Positions 48,888 to 58,654 of a DNA stretch of 64,000 bases are shown one piece after another. Where the stretch lies: assembly GCA_026625625.1 (NCBI GenBank), contig CP113055.1, positions 684,501 to 748,500 of the forward strand, given 5' to 3'. The stretch is from Blastomonas sp. SL216 (lineage in GTDB: Bacteria > Pseudomonadota > Alphaproteobacteria > Sphingomonadales > Sphingomonadaceae). A model generated the notes under the pieces. The model was not told the DNA's origin, did not search any database, and saw only the letters and a list, made by a program, of their open reading frames with translations. A program made the position numbers and the translations under genes. How positions within the stretch are numbered: position 1 is the first letter of the stretch; each line of letters begins with the position of its first letter.

Positions 48888-50078
48888 ATGTTCAAGACCC
48901 TCGATGACCTGATTGCCGATCGCCACGGCCTGGCGGGCAAGCCCGTCCTGGTTCGCGAAGACTTGAATGTGCCGATGCACGAAGGCCGGGTATCCGACGA
49001 TACCCGGCTGCGTGCGGCGATGCCGACGCTGGCCGAACTCGCCGATCATGGCGCCAAGGTGCTGGTGCTCGCGCATTTCGGCCGCCCCAAGGGCAAGGTC
49101 GATCCCGAATTCACGCTGCGCCCGATCGCGCATGCGCTGGCCGAGGTGATGGGCCGTCCGGTCGGCTTTCTCGAATCACCCGATCGTCACGCCATCGACG
49201 TGCTCGATCCGGGCAGCATCACCGTGCTGGAGAACAGCCGCTTCTTCCCCGGTGAGGAGAAGAACGACCCGGTTCTCGCCAGGCAGATGGCGGCGCTGGG
49301 CGATTTTTATGTCAACGATGCCTTTTCCGCCGCGCACCGCGCGCATGTGACGACCGAAGGGTTGGCGCATGTGCTGCCCGCCTTTGCCGGTCGCCAGATG
49401 GAAGCGGAGCTGAAGGCGCTGGAGGCCGCGCTCGGCTCGCCCGAACATCCGGTAGCTGCGGTCGTCGGCGGCTCCAAGGTGTCGACCAAGCTCGATGTGC
49501 TGACCCATCTGGTTGGCAAGGTCGATCATCTGATCATCGGTGGCGGCATGGCCAATACCTTCCTCGCCGCGCGCGGGGTCGATGTCGGCAAGTCGCTGTG
49601 CGAGCATGATCTGGCCGATACCGCCAACGCCATTCTGGAAGCGGCCGACAAGGCAAATTGCACCGTCCATCTGCCGTATGACGTCGTGGTGGCCAAGGAA
49701 TTCGGCGCGAACGTGCCGTGCCGCACCGCCAATGTGCACGAGGTCGAACCCGATGAAATGATCCTCGATGTCGGCGCGGCCGCGGTCGAGGCGTTGTCCG
49801 ATGTGCTCAAGACGTGCCGCACCCTGGTGTGGAACGGACCGCTTGGCGCGTTCGAATATCCGCCGTTCGACACGGCAACGGTCGCGCTTGCCCGCACGGC
49901 AGCGGCGCTGACCCGCGAAGGCACTCTGGTATCGGTGGCAGGCGGCGGCGATACCGTTGCTGCGCTCAACCACGCTGGCGTTGCCGATGATTTCTCTTTC
50001 GTTTCAACCGCTGGCGGTGCTTTCCTTGAATGGATGGAAGGCAAGGAACTGCCCGGCGTCAAGGCGCTGCACAGCTGA
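48888..50078 (+). CDS. pgk: Phosphoglycerate kinase
   Basis: 396 aa, normal bacterial length. Substrate-binding [14 protein letters not shown] and HFGRPKGK, the hinge region [12 protein letters not shown], and the nucleotide-binding [12 protein letters not shown] and [11 protein letters not shown] loops are all visible. It transfers the 1-phosphate of 1,3-bisphosphoglycerate to ADP. The spacing of 36 bases to gap and 53 to the next gene, with no terminator, supports one transcript. Confidence 0.98.
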   Translation: MFKTLDDLIADRHGLAGKPVLVREDLNVPMHEGRVSDDTRLRAAMPTLAELADHGAKVLVLAHFGRPKGKVDPEFTLRPIAHALAEVMGRPVGFLESPDRHAIDVLDPGSITVLENSRFFPGEEKNDPVLARQMAALGDFYVNDAFSAAHRAHVTTEGLAHVLPAFAGRQMEAELKALEAALGSPEHPVAAVVGGSKVSTKLDVLTHLVGKVDHLIIGGGMANTFLAARGVDVGKSLCEHDLADTANAILEAADKANCTVHLPYDVVVAKEFGANVPCRTANVHEVEPDEMILDVGAAAVEALSDVLKTCRTLVWNGPLGAFEYPPFDTATVALARTAAALTREGTLVSVAGGGDTVAALNHAGVADDFSFVSTAGGAFLEWMEGKELPGVKALHS

Positions 50079-50131
50079 GAGCGCGTATCAACAATCAACC
50101 ATAAGCCTGCAAACTTCAGGGAAGAACCATC

Positions 50132-51031
50132 ATGACCGACACCGCAGTTTTCAACGAGATGCTTGCCAAGATCGAGAGCGGCCAGGGCTTCATTGCCGCG
50201 CTGGACCAGAGCGGTGGTTCGACTCCCAAGGCACTCAAGGGCTATGGCATCGAAGATGGCGCCTGGGGCAGCGACGAGGAGATGTTCGCCCTGATCCACG
50301 GCATGCGCAGCCGCATCGTCACGTCGCCCTGCTTCAATGGCGACAAGGTGATCGGCGCGATCCTGTTCGAACGCACCATGGATGGTGAAGCGGGCGGCAA
50401 GAGCGTGCCTGCGCTGCTGTGGGAGCGCGGTGTGGTGCCCTTCCTCAAGGTCGACAAGGGCCTGGAGGATGAAGCGGACGGCGTGCAGCTGATGAAGCCG
50501 ATCGGCGGCCTGGGCGACCTGCTCGAGCGCGCCAAGGCTTTGGGCATTTTCGGCACCAAGATGCGCTCGGTGATCAACTCGGCTTCGGCGTCCGGCATCG
50601 CCGCGATCGTCCAGCAGCAGTTCGAAGTGGCGGGCGAAATCCTCGACCACGGCCTGATCCCGATCATCGAGCCTGAAGTGAACATCAAGAGCGAGACCCG
50701 CGCCGAGTGCGACGCTATCCTGCTTGCCGAGCTGAAAAAGGCGCTGGACGCGCTGCCCGAGGGTCGCCGCGTGATGCTGAAGCTGTCGCTGCCCGCCAAG
50801 GCCGATCTGTTCGCCGATCTGGTCGCGCACCCTGCGGTGATCCGCGTGGTTGCGCTTTCGGGCGGTTTCAGCCGGGCAGAGGCCTGTGTCGAACTGGCCA
50901 AGAACCCCGGCGTGATCGCCAGCTTCTCGCGCGCCTTGCTCAACGATCTCAAGCACCAGATGAGCGACGAGGAATTCGACGCCTCGCTTGGCGGCGCGAT
51001 CGACGAGATCCACGCTGCCTCGGTTGCCTGA
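50132..51031 (+). CDS. Class I fructose-bisphosphate aldolase
   Basis: 299 aa, Schiff-base (class I) aldolase of the type found in some bacteria (Staphylococcus Fda-like). The N-terminal GFIAALDQSGGSTPKAL is the family signature, followed by VPFLKVDKGL (candidate active-site Lys) and IPIIEPEVNIKS; the Schiff-base lysine is probably in VMLKLSLPAK. No class II zinc motif is present. It is the fourth gene of the tkt-gap-pgk cluster and joins or splits the triose phosphates that gap uses. Confidence 0.94.
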   Translation: MTDTAVFNEMLAKIESGQGFIAALDQSGGSTPKALKGYGIEDGAWGSDEEMFALIHGMRSRIVTSPCFNGDKVIGAILFERTMDGEAGGKSVPALLWERGVVPFLKVDKGLEDEADGVQLMKPIGGLGDLLERAKALGIFGTKMRSVINSASASGIAAIVQQQFEVAGEILDHGLIPIIEPEVNIKSETRAECDAILLAELKKALDALPEGRRVMLKLSLPAKADLFADLVAHPAVIRVVALSGGFSRAEACVELAKNPGVIASFSRALLNDLKHQMSDEEFDASLGGAIDEIHAASVA

Positions 51032-51034
51032 CAC

Positions 51035-51535
51035 ATGGTGGCGAGCGGTCCTGTTCCGGCAGGGCCGCTCCGCTTCCATTACCATCGCGGCATCGCGCCG
51101 ATGATGTGGGTGCTGATCGGGCTCAGCGGGATCGAACTGTTCGTCGTGCATTTTCTGCTGGCGTTCTGGAACGCTCATGTGGCGCTGGCGGCATCGGTCG
51201 TGAGCCTTGCCACGATCGCCTGGCTGGTGGCCCTGATCCGCTCGATGCGACGGCTGCCGGTCGTGCTGGATGAATCAGGCCTTGTGATGCGTGTCGGCAC
51301 GTTGCGGCGCCATGATGTCCGGCGCGACAATATCGCCGCTGTCCGCACGAGCTGGGAATCGGGCGCGGAAAAAGCGAAATCGGTGTCCAACCTGGCCTTG
51401 ATTGCCTATCCCAATGTGATGATCGATCTTGTCCAGCCGATGCAATCCGGACGCCGGGACATCCGCACCATTGCCCATCGACTTGATGATCTGCCCGCCT
51501 TTCTGGGCGCACTGAACCACGGACGACAGCCATGA
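51035..51535 (+). CDS. Small membrane protein with PH-like cytoplasmic domain
   Basis: 166 aa. Two hydrophobic helices (about residues 22-45 and 50-68) are followed by a soluble part of about 95 residues whose strand pattern (VVLDESGLVMRVGTLRRHDVRRDNIAAV) resembles bacterial PH-like domains. No family recognised with certainty. It starts 3 bases after the aldolase stop and its end overlaps the thiE-like gene by 4 bases, so it belongs to the central-carbon operon. A role in that operon is not apparent. Confidence 0.75.
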   Translation: MVASGPVPAGPLRFHYHRGIAPMMWVLIGLSGIELFVVHFLLAFWNAHVALAASVVSLATIAWLVALIRSMRRLPVVLDESGLVMRVGTLRRHDVRRDNIAAVRTSWESGAEKAKSVSNLALIAYPNVMIDLVQPMQSGRRDIRTIAHRLDDLPAFLGALNHGRQP

Positions 51536-52179
51536 GCGACCCTGATTGCCAGCTTTACCTGATCTCGCCGCTCGACACCGGCGGGGATTTCCCGGATCGG
51601 TTGCGCGCCGCCCTGGAGGGCGGGCCGGTCGCGGCCTTCCAGTTTCGCGTCAAGGACATGGACCAGCACGCCGCCGCGCGGCTGGCTGCACCCTTGCAGG
51701 CGATCTGCGCCGAGCATGACTGCGCGTTCATCGTCAATGACAGCGTTGCGCTGGCCAAAAGGCTGGGGGCCGATGGCGTTCATCTGGGGCAGGGCGATGG
51801 CGACCCGCGCGAGGCCCGCGATGTGCTGGGACGCGACGCCCAGATCGGTGTGACCTGCCACAACAGCCGCCATCTGGCGCTCGAAGCCGGGGAAGCAGGC
51901 GCGGATTATGTCGCGTTCGGGGCTTTCTACCCCAGCAGCACCAAGCAGGCGAAATATCAGGCCGAACCGGAAATCCTGAACTGGTGGTCGTCGATGATGG
52001 AGCTGCCCTGTGTGGCCATAGGCGGTATCACCACCGCCAACGCCGCTGCACTGGTCGAGGCCGGGGCAGATTTTCTCGCGGTTTCAGGCGGCGTGTGGAA
52101 CCATGCGGATGGGCCGCAATCAGCCGTGCGAGAGTTCCTTGCGATCATGGCCCAGGGCCGCGGCACAGGCGCGGGCTGA
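51532..52179 (+). CDS. thiE: Thiamine-phosphate synthase family protein
   Basis: 215 aa, TIM-barrel. LYLISPL at the start, FQFRVKDMD, the diphosphate-binding FIVNDSVALAKRLGADGVHLGQGD, GVTCHNSRHLALEAGEAGADYVAFG, and PCVAIGGITTANAAALVEAGADFLAV match ThiE. It joins the pyrimidine and thiazole halves of thiamine. Linkage to transketolase, a thiamine diphosphate enzyme, fits. No other thi genes are near, so a TenI-like role cannot be fully excluded, but the VHLGQGD motif favours ThiE. Confidence 0.87.
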   Translation: MSDPDCQLYLISPLDTGGDFPDRLRAALEGGPVAAFQFRVKDMDQHAAARLAAPLQAICAEHDCAFIVNDSVALAKRLGADGVHLGQGDGDPREARDVLGRDAQIGVTCHNSRHLALEAGEAGADYVAFGAFYPSSTKQAKYQAEPEILNWWSSMMELPCVAIGGITTANAAALVEAGADFLAVSGGVWNHADGPQSAVREFLAIMAQGRGTGAG

Positions 52180-52332
52180 ACCCTCCAGCCGGGTGAGGTA
52201 GCTGACAAAGTCCGCCTCAAACTCCTCCACGCCGGGCAGCGCATCTCCGCGCCCCGAATGCGCCGAGGCGATTTCGTTGCGTGAACGGCCAAAAATGCCG
52301 GCGGCGGGCGTCTTGATGCTGAACAGTGGCAT
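52120..52332 (-). CDS. Small conserved-looking protein overlapping the thiE end
   Basis: 70 aa read leftward, beginning MPLFSIKTPAAGIFGRSRNE. Codon choice is the GC-rich third-position pattern of real genes here. The ATG at 52332 is preferred over a TTG five codons upstream; the ribosome binding site is weak. Its last 60 bases overlap the 3' end of thiE on the other strand. No family recognised; helix-rich acidic C-terminus. Moderate confidence that it is expressed. Confidence 0.55.
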   Translation of the reverse strand: MPLFSIKTPAAGIFGRSRNEIASAHSGRGDALPGVEEFEADFVSYLTRLEGSARACAAALGHDRKELSHG

Positions 52333-52584
52333 GGTCTTCTGGTCCAATCCCCGGCGGCTTCATAGCAGCTTTGGGGCTGTGTCTCATCTACAATCTGCAG
52401 TTTGCGTTAGATAGGAAGAAAGCGTCATTGTGGGGGGCTGATCGGCGGGTGCGGCCTTTGCGTCGACGGATGCCATGTGTCGTCCGTTCTGCCGCACGCG
52501 AGCCGTCCAAAATCCTTGCCATGCCCGCATCATGCGCCTAGAGGGCCTGTCCATTCCCTGAAATCCAATGGAAACGAGCCTCGC
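52333..52584 (+). promoter_or_regulatory. Leader region of efp
   Basis: 252 bp without a gene on the plus strand. A more AT-rich patch (TTAGATAGGAAGAAAG, about 52407-52422) stands out, but no convincing promoter pair or terminator was identified. Confidence 0.3.
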
Positions 52585-53148
52585 ATGAAGATCAGCGGTG
52601 TCGATATTCGCCCCGGCAATATTCTGGAACATGAAGGTGGCATCTGGAAGGTTGCCAAGATTCAGCACACCCAGCCCGGCAAGGGTGGTGCGTTCATGCA
52701 GGTCGAGATGAAGAACCTGGAAGACGGCCGCAAGACCAATATCCGCTATCGCAGCGCCGATACGGTCGAGAAGGTGCGTCTGGATACCAAGGATTTCCAG
52801 TTCCTGTTCGCCGATGGCGACGACTATGTCTTCATGGACCAGGAAACCTACGACCAGATCACCATCGCCGCCAAGCTGCTGGGTGACGAGGCTGCCTTTC
52901 TGCAGGACGGCATGCAGGTCACGCTCGAAATGTACGACGAGCGCCCGATTTCGGTGCAGCTGCCCGACCAGATCGAAGCCACGATTGTCGAGGCTGATGC
53001 CGTGGTGAAGGGGCAGACCGCTTCGTCGAGCTACAAGCCCGCGATCCTCGACAATGGCGTGCGCGTCATGGTGCCGCCGCATATCAGCAGCGGCACGCGC
53101 ATCGTCGTTGATGTCTACGCCAAGGAATATGTCCGCAAGGCGGACTGA
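52585..53148 (+). CDS. efp: Elongation factor P
   Basis: A 187-aa translation factor that rescues ribosomes stalled at polyproline. The N-terminal KOW-like domain holds the loop lysine (Lys33 in [10 protein letters not shown]), the modification site in other bacteria; no modification enzyme gene is in the window. The C-terminal OB domains end at [16 protein letters not shown] 52585 starts the family-standard [12 protein letters not shown]. The polyproline run in the efflux adaptor (8 prolines) is the kind of target it serves. Confidence 0.97.
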   Translation: MKISGVDIRPGNILEHEGGIWKVAKIQHTQPGKGGAFMQVEMKNLEDGRKTNIRYRSADTVEKVRLDTKDFQFLFADGDDYVFMDQETYDQITIAAKLLGDEAAFLQDGMQVTLEMYDERPISVQLPDQIEATIVEADAVVKGQTASSSYKPAILDNGVRVMVPPHISSGTRIVVDVYAKEYVRKAD

Positions 53149-53160
53149 TCGGACCTATCC

Positions 53161-53979
53161 ATGCCTGCCATCTCAGCCATCATCCGTGTCATGGAAAGCG
53201 CCGCGCGCAAGGCGGGCGGCCGCCTGCGGCGTGACTTTGGCGAGGTGGAGCACCTGCAGGTCTCGCAAAAGGGCCCGGCGGACTTCGTCTCCAAGGCCGA
53301 CCAGCGCGCCGAACGCATCCTGTATGACGAGCTGAGCAAGGCACGGCCCGGCTGGGGCTTTCTGCTGGAAGAGGGCGGCGACATTCCTGCCGAGCCCGGC
53401 AAGCCGCGCTTCATCATCGATCCGCTCGACGGCACCAGCAACTTCCTGCACGGCATCCCGCATTTCGCGATCTCGATCGCGGTGCAGGAACCGACGCTCG
53501 ACGGCAAGGGCTGGGGCGAGATCAGTGCGGCGCTGATCTATCAGCCGGTTACCGACGAAAGCTATTGGGCAGAAAAGTCGCGCGGTGCGTGGCTGCACGA
53601 CCGCCGCCTGCGTGTGTCGGGTCGGCGCAATCTCAACGAAGCGCTGATTGCGACGGGCATTCCGTTCCTTGGTCATGGCGACATGGCTGAATGGACCCGC
53701 ATCTTCGGCGCGATCGCGCCCGAGGTTGCCGGTATCCGCCGCTTCGGTGCGGCTTCGCTCGACCTGGCCTGGCTTGCCGCCGGCAAGTTCGACGGCTTCT
53801 GGGAAAGCGGCCTCAAGCCTTGGGACGTTGCAGCAGGCATCCTGCTGGTGCGCGAGGCAGGCGGATTCGTCACCGATTATCGCGGCGGCAGCCAGCCGAT
53901 GGAGCGCCAGCAGGTGATTGCCGGAAACGACGCGCTGCATTCGCGGCTGCACAAGCTGCTGGTCGGCGCGCTGCGCTGA
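53161..53979 (+). CDS. suhB: Inositol-1-monophosphatase SuhB-like
   Basis: 272 aa, magnesium-dependent. Metal-binding motifs LLEEGGD, FIIDPLDGTSNFLHGIPHF and LKPWDVAAGILLVREAGG match SuhB; the N-terminal DFVSKADQRAER is typical. Besides phosphatase activity, SuhB in E. coli acts in rRNA transcription antitermination. The gene follows efp by 12 bases, so both are probably one unit. The paralogue at 25068-25862 is clearly more distant. Confidence 0.94.
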   Translation: MPAISAIIRVMESAARKAGGRLRRDFGEVEHLQVSQKGPADFVSKADQRAERILYDELSKARPGWGFLLEEGGDIPAEPGKPRFIIDPLDGTSNFLHGIPHFAISIAVQEPTLDGKGWGEISAALIYQPVTDESYWAEKSRGAWLHDRRLRVSGRRNLNEALIATGIPFLGHGDMAEWTRIFGAIAPEVAGIRRFGAASLDLAWLAAGKFDGFWESGLKPWDVAAGILLVREAGGFVTDYRGGSQPMERQQVIAGNDALHSRLHKLLVGALR

Positions 53980-54000
53980 CCAGCCAGGCATTGTGCCGGA

Positions 54001-54480
54001 TCACTCGGTCACATACCGCCGATATTGCTGCATCTGGTCCAGCCAGACGCTCAGATTCTCGTTGAACACCGCCTGCGGTATGCCGCCCTTGTCGGTATCG
54101 ACGTCCATCACCAGCACCGGATCATTCTCGTTGTCGCGATAGGCGCGGACGAAGCGCTTGGTCGCGTTCCATTCGTTGAGCTTGTCGAGGCTGAAGCCCT
54201 TGCGGTCGTTGAACCCGAAATAGAATTGCACCGTGGCGCAATTGGCCTTGGCGTCGTCGCAGTTCATCAGCGCGACAAGAAAGGGCATGTCATCATAGGC
54301 GCTGCGGATATAGGGATTGCCTTCGCCCGTCTTGAGTTCGCTCGGCAGGCCGCGCGCCTTCAATACGGCAGCGATGGTGTCCGGCCTGGTGGCGGTCACA
54401 TTCTGCGCCTGGGCGGGCAGGGCGATCATCGCCGCCAGTGCCGTTGCCACCCCAAAAACCCCTGATTTCAAACCCCTCAT
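54001..54480 (-). CDS. Exported YbjN-domain protein
   Basis: 159 aa. The start at 54480 gives a signal peptide (MRGLKSGVFGVATALAAMIA, cleavage after AQA) and is preceded by GGAGGG; the frame is open further upstream without meaning. The body (TIAAVLKARGLPSEL ... YFGFNDRKGFSLDKLNEWN ... VFNENLSVWLDQMQQYRR) has the YbjN fold seen in type III chaperone-like proteins. It is convergent to suhB and divergent from nuoA. Function unknown. Confidence 0.85.
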   Translation of the reverse strand: MRGLKSGVFGVATALAAMIALPAQAQNVTATRPDTIAAVLKARGLPSELKTGEGNPYIRSAYDDMPFLVALMNCDDAKANCATVQFYFGFNDRKGFSLDKLNEWNATKRFVRAYRDNENDPVLVMDVDTDKGGIPQAVFNENLSVWLDQMQQYRRYVTE

Positions 54481-54699
54481 CGTTTCGAATCCCTCCAGTG
54501 CCAGGCTGTCCGCTGCACTCTGCATGTCTTTTTGCACAGCTGCCCTTTGCGGACTGTGCCCAAACGCACAGAAATGCGCAACTTTTGATGACTTTTGCCG
54601 GCTTGTGCATTGCCGCAAAAAAGGGGGTGTTGCGGCTTGCGATAGCCGGGCCGCTGGCCTAAAGACGCCCGAAGCAACACGCACGAATGGGACGCGCGC

Positions 54700-55065
54700 A
54701 TGGCCGAATATCTGCCGATCCTGCTGTTCCTGGCGGTCGCTCTGCTCTTGTCGGTGGCGTTTGTCTTTCTGCCGATCGGGGTGTCGCGGCTCACAGGCGC
54801 AAACAAACCTTCCGTCGCCAAGCTGAGCGAATATGAATGCGGCTTCCCCGCGTTCGAGGATTCGCGCAGCCAGTTCGACGTCCGTTTCTACCTCGTCGCC
54901 ATCCTGTTCATCATCTTCGATCTGGAAGCGGCATTTCTGTTCCCCTGGGCGGTGTCGCTCGAACAGATTGGCTGGGCGGGCTGGGCCACCATGATGGTGT
55001 TCCTGTTCGAACTCGTCATCGGCCTTGTCTACGCATGGAAAGTGGGAGCACTCGATTGGGAGTAA
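54700..55065 (+). CDS. nuoA: NADH-quinone oxidoreductase subunit A
   Basis: 121-aa membrane subunit of complex I with three transmembrane helices (residues 4-26, 64-84, 89-110). The conserved loop [31 protein letters not shown] is intact in its key residues (Glu-Cys-Gly, Arg-Phe). It is the first gene of the nuo operon. The 219-bp upstream region, shared with the divergent YbjN gene, contains an imperfect hairpin around 54594-54620. Confidence 0.97.
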   Translation: MAEYLPILLFLAVALLLSVAFVFLPIGVSRLTGANKPSVAKLSEYECGFPAFEDSRSQFDVRFYLVAILFIIFDLEAAFLFPWAVSLEQIGWAGWATMMVFLFELVIGLVYAWKVGALDWE

Positions 55066-55628
55066 ATCCGCAAAATTCCGGCCTTGTCACCAGCCCGTCC
55101 GGCGCGGTCGTTCCGGCCGCCGGGACGCTGCCTGACGCCGGATTCTTCAACGACATCAATGCCGAGGTTTCGGACAAGGGCTTCCTCGTCACCTCGACCG
55201 AAGAGCTGTTCCAATGGGCACGCACCGGTTCGCTGTGGTGGATGACCTTTGGCCTTGCCTGTTGCGCGGTGGAAATGATCCACGTCAACATGCCGCGCTA
55301 TGACATGGAGCGCTTTGGCGTCGCGCCGCGCGCCTCGCCGCGCCAGTCGGACGTGATGATTGTCGCAGGCACGCTCTGCAACAAGATGGCCCCGGCGCTG
55401 CGCCGCGTCTATGACCAGATGTCCGAGCCGAAATATGTGATTTCGATGGGCAGCTGCGCCAATGGCGGTGGCTATTATCATTACAGCTATTCGGTGGTGC
55501 GGGGCTGCGACCGCATCGTGCCGGTGGACATCTATGTCCCCGGATGCCCGCCGACCGCCGAGGCTCTGCTCTACGGCGTGATGCAGTTGCAGCGCAAGAT
55601 CCGCCGGGTGGGCACGATCGAGCGTTGA
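55056..55628 (+). CDS. nuoB: NADH-quinone oxidoreductase subunit B, probable TTG start
   Basis: Peripheral-arm subunit carrying the last iron-sulfur cluster (N2). The four cysteines are in [20 protein letters not shown] and [11 protein letters not shown]. About 190 aa. No ATG or GTG lies at a sensible place: the TTG at 55056 (MGVNPQNSG) is preceded by GGGAG at 8 bases and overlaps nuoA by 10 bases. The next in-frame ATG falls inside the conserved core. Therefore a TTG start is inferred. Confidence 0.93.
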   Translation: MGVNPQNSGLVTSPSGAVVPAAGTLPDAGFFNDINAEVSDKGFLVTSTEELFQWARTGSLWWMTFGLACCAVEMIHVNMPRYDMERFGVAPRASPRQSDVMIVAGTLCNKMAPALRRVYDQMSEPKYVISMGSCANGGGYYHYSYSVVRGCDRIVPVDIYVPGCPPTAEALLYGVMQLQRKIRRVGTIER

Positions 55629-55678
55629 TTTGATTGGTGAAGGGCCCGCTGTGGAGGCGGGCCGGTTAAGGGACGCAC

Positions 55679-56416
55679 ATGGGACATTCGGCACCACGTT
55701 ATGCCGTTCTCGATGGCCTGGGCGACGCTGTCGCCGCCACGCTGGGTGACCGGTTGCTGGCGACGCGCTTTGCGCAGGGCGAATATTGCTTCACCGTGCG
55801 CCGCGAGGCGGTGGCCGAAGCACTCGACCTGCTGCGCGACCTGCACGAGTACCAGCAGCTCATGGAAATCGCAGGCGTCGATTATCCCGACCGGGCTGAA
55901 CGGTTCGAGGTGGTCTATTGCCTGCTCAGCCTGACGAAGAACCACCGCATCCGCGTCGCCTGCACGACCGACGAGGACACCCCGGTGCCGACCGTCACGC
56001 ATATCTGGGAGGTCGCTGGCTGGCTGGAACGTGAAGTCTACGACATGTACGGCGTGATCTTCGCCGGCAATCCGGACCTGCGCCGTATCCTCACCGACTA
56101 CGGCTTCCGCGGCCATCCCTTCCGCAAGGACTTCCCGCTCACCGGCTATAGCGAGATGCGCTATTCGGAAGAGCAGGGCCGTGTGGTCTATGAGCCGGTG
56201 AAGCTGGCGCAGGACTTCCGCAATTTCGATTTCACCTCGCCCTGGGAGGGTGCGGATTACGTGCTGCCGGGTGACGAGAAGTCGCTGGGCGGTCCGCCCC
56301 AGGCGCCGACGCCCAAGACGACCGATAAGCCGTCTGACACCGGCGCGGGGGCAGCTGCCAACAAGGAAGCCGCCAAGCCCAGCGAGAACGCTCCCACCAA
56401 GGAGGACAAGGCATGA
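55679..56416 (+). CDS. nuoC: NADH-quinone oxidoreductase subunit C with charged C-terminal tail
   Basis: 245 aa. The core (about residues 30-195) has the 30-kDa subunit signature [20 protein letters not shown] and [17 protein letters not shown]. Residues 200-245 are a low-complexity tail of Pro, Thr, Lys, Ala and Glu ([17 protein letters not shown]..., ending KEDKA), absent from the E. coli NuoCD protein and likely disordered. The stop overlaps nuoD by 4 bases. Confidence 0.96.
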   Translation: MGHSAPRYAVLDGLGDAVAATLGDRLLATRFAQGEYCFTVRREAVAEALDLLRDLHEYQQLMEIAGVDYPDRAERFEVVYCLLSLTKNHRIRVACTTDEDTPVPTVTHIWEVAGWLEREVYDMYGVIFAGNPDLRRILTDYGFRGHPFRKDFPLTGYSEMRYSEEQGRVVYEPVKLAQDFRNFDFTSPWEGADYVLPGDEKSLGGPPQAPTPKTTDKPSDTGAGAAANKEAAKPSENAPTKEDKA

Positions 56417-57651
56417 GTGCTGAGTCGCTTCAGGATATGACCGCCGAAGCTCTGGTCGAACAGGATTCGACGTCCGGCGATCTGGAAATCCAGAACTACA
56501 CGATCAATTTCGGGCCCCAGCATCCCGCAGCGCACGGCGTGCTGCGCATGGTGATGGAACTGGACGGCGAGATCGTCGAGCGGATCGATCCGCATGTCGG
56601 CCTGCTGCATCGCGGCACCGAAAAGCTGATCGAGTACAAGACCTATCTGCAGGCTTTGCCCTATTTCGACCGGCTGGATTACTGCTCGCCGCTCGCGATG
56701 GAATACAGCTATGTGCTGGCGATCGAGAAGCTGCTGAACCTGGAAGTGCCGCTGCGCGCCCAGTATCTGCGCGTGCTGTTCGCCGAGCTGACCCGCATCT
56801 GCAACCACATGCTCAACCTGGGTGCGCATGTGATGGACGTGGGTGCGATGACGCCCAACCTGTGGCTGTTCGAAATTCGCGAGGATTGCCTCAACTTCTT
56901 CGAGCGCGCTTCCGGTGCCCGCATGCACAGCGCCTGGTTCCGTCCCGGCGGCGTGCATCAGGACGTTCCGCTCAAGCTGCTGACCGATCTGGCCGACTGG
57001 CTCGACACCTTCCCCAAGCTGTTCGAGGATTCGATGAGCCTGGTGGTCGACAACCGCATCTTCAAGCAGCGCAACGTCGATATCGCCGTGGTGTCGAAGG
57101 ACGATGCGGTGCGCTGGGGCTTTTCCGGCCCGATGATCCGCGGCAGCGGCATTCCCTGGGATCTGCGCAAGTCGCAGCCTTATGATGTCTATGACCGCAT
57201 GGAGTTCGACATCCCCGTCGGTACGCGCGGCGACTGTTATGACCGGTTCATGGTCCGTGTCGAGGAAGTGCGCCAGTCCGCCCGGATCATGCGCCAGTGC
57301 CTCAACGAAATGCCCGAAGGCCCGATCGCCTCGTCGGATCGCAAGGTCGTGCCGCCCAAGCGCGGCGAGATGAAGCAGTCGATGGAAGCACTGATCCATC
57401 ACTTCAAGCTCTATACCGAAGGCTTTCACGTTCCGGCGGGCGAAGTCTATGTCGCGACCGAAAGTCCCAAGGGCGAATTCGGCGTGTATCTGGTCAGCGA
57501 TGGCTCCAACAAGCCCTATCGCTGCAAGATCCGCCCGACCGCGTTCAGCCATCTCCAGGCGATGGAGTTCATGAGTAAGGGGCACATGCTGTCCGATGCG
57601 ACCGCCATTCTGGGGGCCATCGATGTGGTGTTCGGGGAGTGCGACCGGTGA
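56413..57651 (+). CDS. nuoD: NADH-quinone oxidoreductase subunit D
   Basis: 412-aa, 49-kDa quinone-site subunit. [37 protein letters not shown] and [16 protein letters not shown] form the quinone cavity, including His and Tyr positions known to bind quinone. The C-terminus ends in DVVFGECDR, the standard family end. ATG 56413 overlaps the nuoC stop. Separate nuoC and nuoD genes are typical of alphaproteobacteria. Confidence 0.98.
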   Translation: MSAESLQDMTAEALVEQDSTSGDLEIQNYTINFGPQHPAAHGVLRMVMELDGEIVERIDPHVGLLHRGTEKLIEYKTYLQALPYFDRLDYCSPLAMEYSYVLAIEKLLNLEVPLRAQYLRVLFAELTRICNHMLNLGAHVMDVGAMTPNLWLFEIREDCLNFFERASGARMHSAWFRPGGVHQDVPLKLLTDLADWLDTFPKLFEDSMSLVVDNRIFKQRNVDIAVVSKDDAVRWGFSGPMIRGSGIPWDLRKSQPYDVYDRMEFDIPVGTRGDCYDRFMVRVEEVRQSARIMRQCLNEMPEGPIASSDRKVVPPKRGEMKQSMEALIHHFKLYTEGFHVPAGEVYVATESPKGEFGVYLVSDGSNKPYRCKIRPTAFSHLQAMEFMSKGHMLSDATAILGAIDVVFGECDR

Positions 57652-57983
57652 GCGACAGGCTGGCGGTGGCTGAGGCAATGATTGCGCATTACAATGCGCA
57701 GGATGCCGATGCCTATGTCGCGCTGATGACCGAGGATGCCTGCGAGGCAGGCTATCGCGGTGCCGTGCTGCGCGAAGGACGCGAAGGCGTGCGTGCGGGC
57801 CTCAAGGCCATGTTCGCCGAATTTCCCCAGAACCGCGCCGACATCCTGTCGGGCCATGTGCTGGGCGAGACGGTGGTTCTGCACGAAAAGGTCGCGCGCT
57901 CGGCCGATGCCGAACCGTTCGAGGTCATGTCGATTTACAGTTTTGAAGGCGACAAGGTGTCGCGCGTGGAGTTTATCCGCTGA
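57648..57983 (+). CDS. SnoaL/NTF2-like small protein embedded in nuo operon
   Basis: 111 aa with the cone-shaped NTF2-like pattern: [21 protein letters not shown] at the N-terminus, [17 protein letters not shown], then strands ending [16 protein letters not shown]. Such folds include ketosteroid-isomerase-like enzymes and binding proteins. GTG 57648 overlaps the nuoD stop (GTGA) and the stop overlaps the nuoE start, so it is fully coupled to complex I genes. It is not a complex I subunit known to me. Confidence 0.85.
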   Translation: MSDRLAVAEAMIAHYNAQDADAYVALMTEDACEAGYRGAVLREGREGVRAGLKAMFAEFPQNRADILSGHVLGETVVLHEKVARSADAEPFEVMSIYSFEGDKVSRVEFIR

Positions 57984-58654
57984 TGGCTGACGCAGCCCAT
58001 ATTCCCGATGAAGCCGAAACCCGCGCCCGCTGGGGTGCGTTCGCGTTCTCGCAAGACAATCTTGCCAAGGCGAAGACCATCATCGCGCGCTATCCCGATG
58101 GGCGTCAGCGCAGCGCGGTGATGCCGCTGCTCGATCTGGCCCAGCGCCAGGTGGGTGCAGAGACGCAGACCCAGGGCTGGCTGCCGGTGCCGGTGATCGA
58201 ATATGTCGCCGCGATGCTCGATATGCCGTATATTCGCGCCTATGAGGTGGCGAGCTTCTACACCATGTACAATCTCGCGCCCGTGGGCCGCTATCATGTC
58301 CAGGTCTGCGGCACGACGCCGTGCCTGTTGCGCGGCAGCGATGACGTGATGGCGGCATGTGCCAACAAGGGTCTGGTCAAGGGCAAGACCACGCCCGACG
58401 GCCTGTTCACGCTGACCGAAGTCGAATGCATGGGCAATTGCGCGAATGCGCCGATGGTCCAGATCAACGACGACAATTACGAGGACCTCGATTACGATCG
58501 CACGATCGGCATTCTCGAGGCGCTCGCGGCGGGCGAAAGCCCCAAGACGGGCACCCAGATTCCGGGTCGCCACACCAGCGAACCCGAAGGCGGGCCGACC
58601 ACGCTGAAACAGATGGTCGATGCCAACCATGATTATCGCGGGGAATGGGGATGA
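57983..58654 (+). CDS. nuoE: NADH-quinone oxidoreductase subunit E
   Basis: 223-aa, 24-kDa subunit with the [2Fe-2S] cluster N1a. Cluster cysteines are in VCGTTPCLLRG and VECMGNCANAPM. The thioredoxin-like domain is preceded by the helical bundle (IPVIEYVAAMLDMPYIRAYEV reads here as PVIEYVAAMLDMPYIRAYEV). The C-terminus (about 175-223) is extended and Gly/Thr/Pro rich. ATG 57983 overlaps the previous stop (TGATG). Confidence 0.97.
   Translation: MADAAHIPDEAETRARWGAFAFSQDNLAKAKTIIARYPDGRQRSAVMPLLDLAQRQVGAETQTQGWLPVPVIEYVAAMLDMPYIRAYEVASFYTMYNLAPVGRYHVQVCGTTPCLLRGSDDVMAACANKGLVKGKTTPDGLFTLTEVECMGNCANAPMVQINDDNYEDLDYDRTIGILEALAAGESPKTGTQIPGRHTSEPEGGPTTLKQMVDANHDYRGEWG

Noticed and set aside
45804-49133. 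Open frame of 1109 codons on the minus strand across tkt and gap
   Set aside because: It is antisense to two certain genes; long antisense frames are expected in GC-rich DNA because stop codons are rare. The translation is rich in Arg/His/Gly/Asp without domain motifs.
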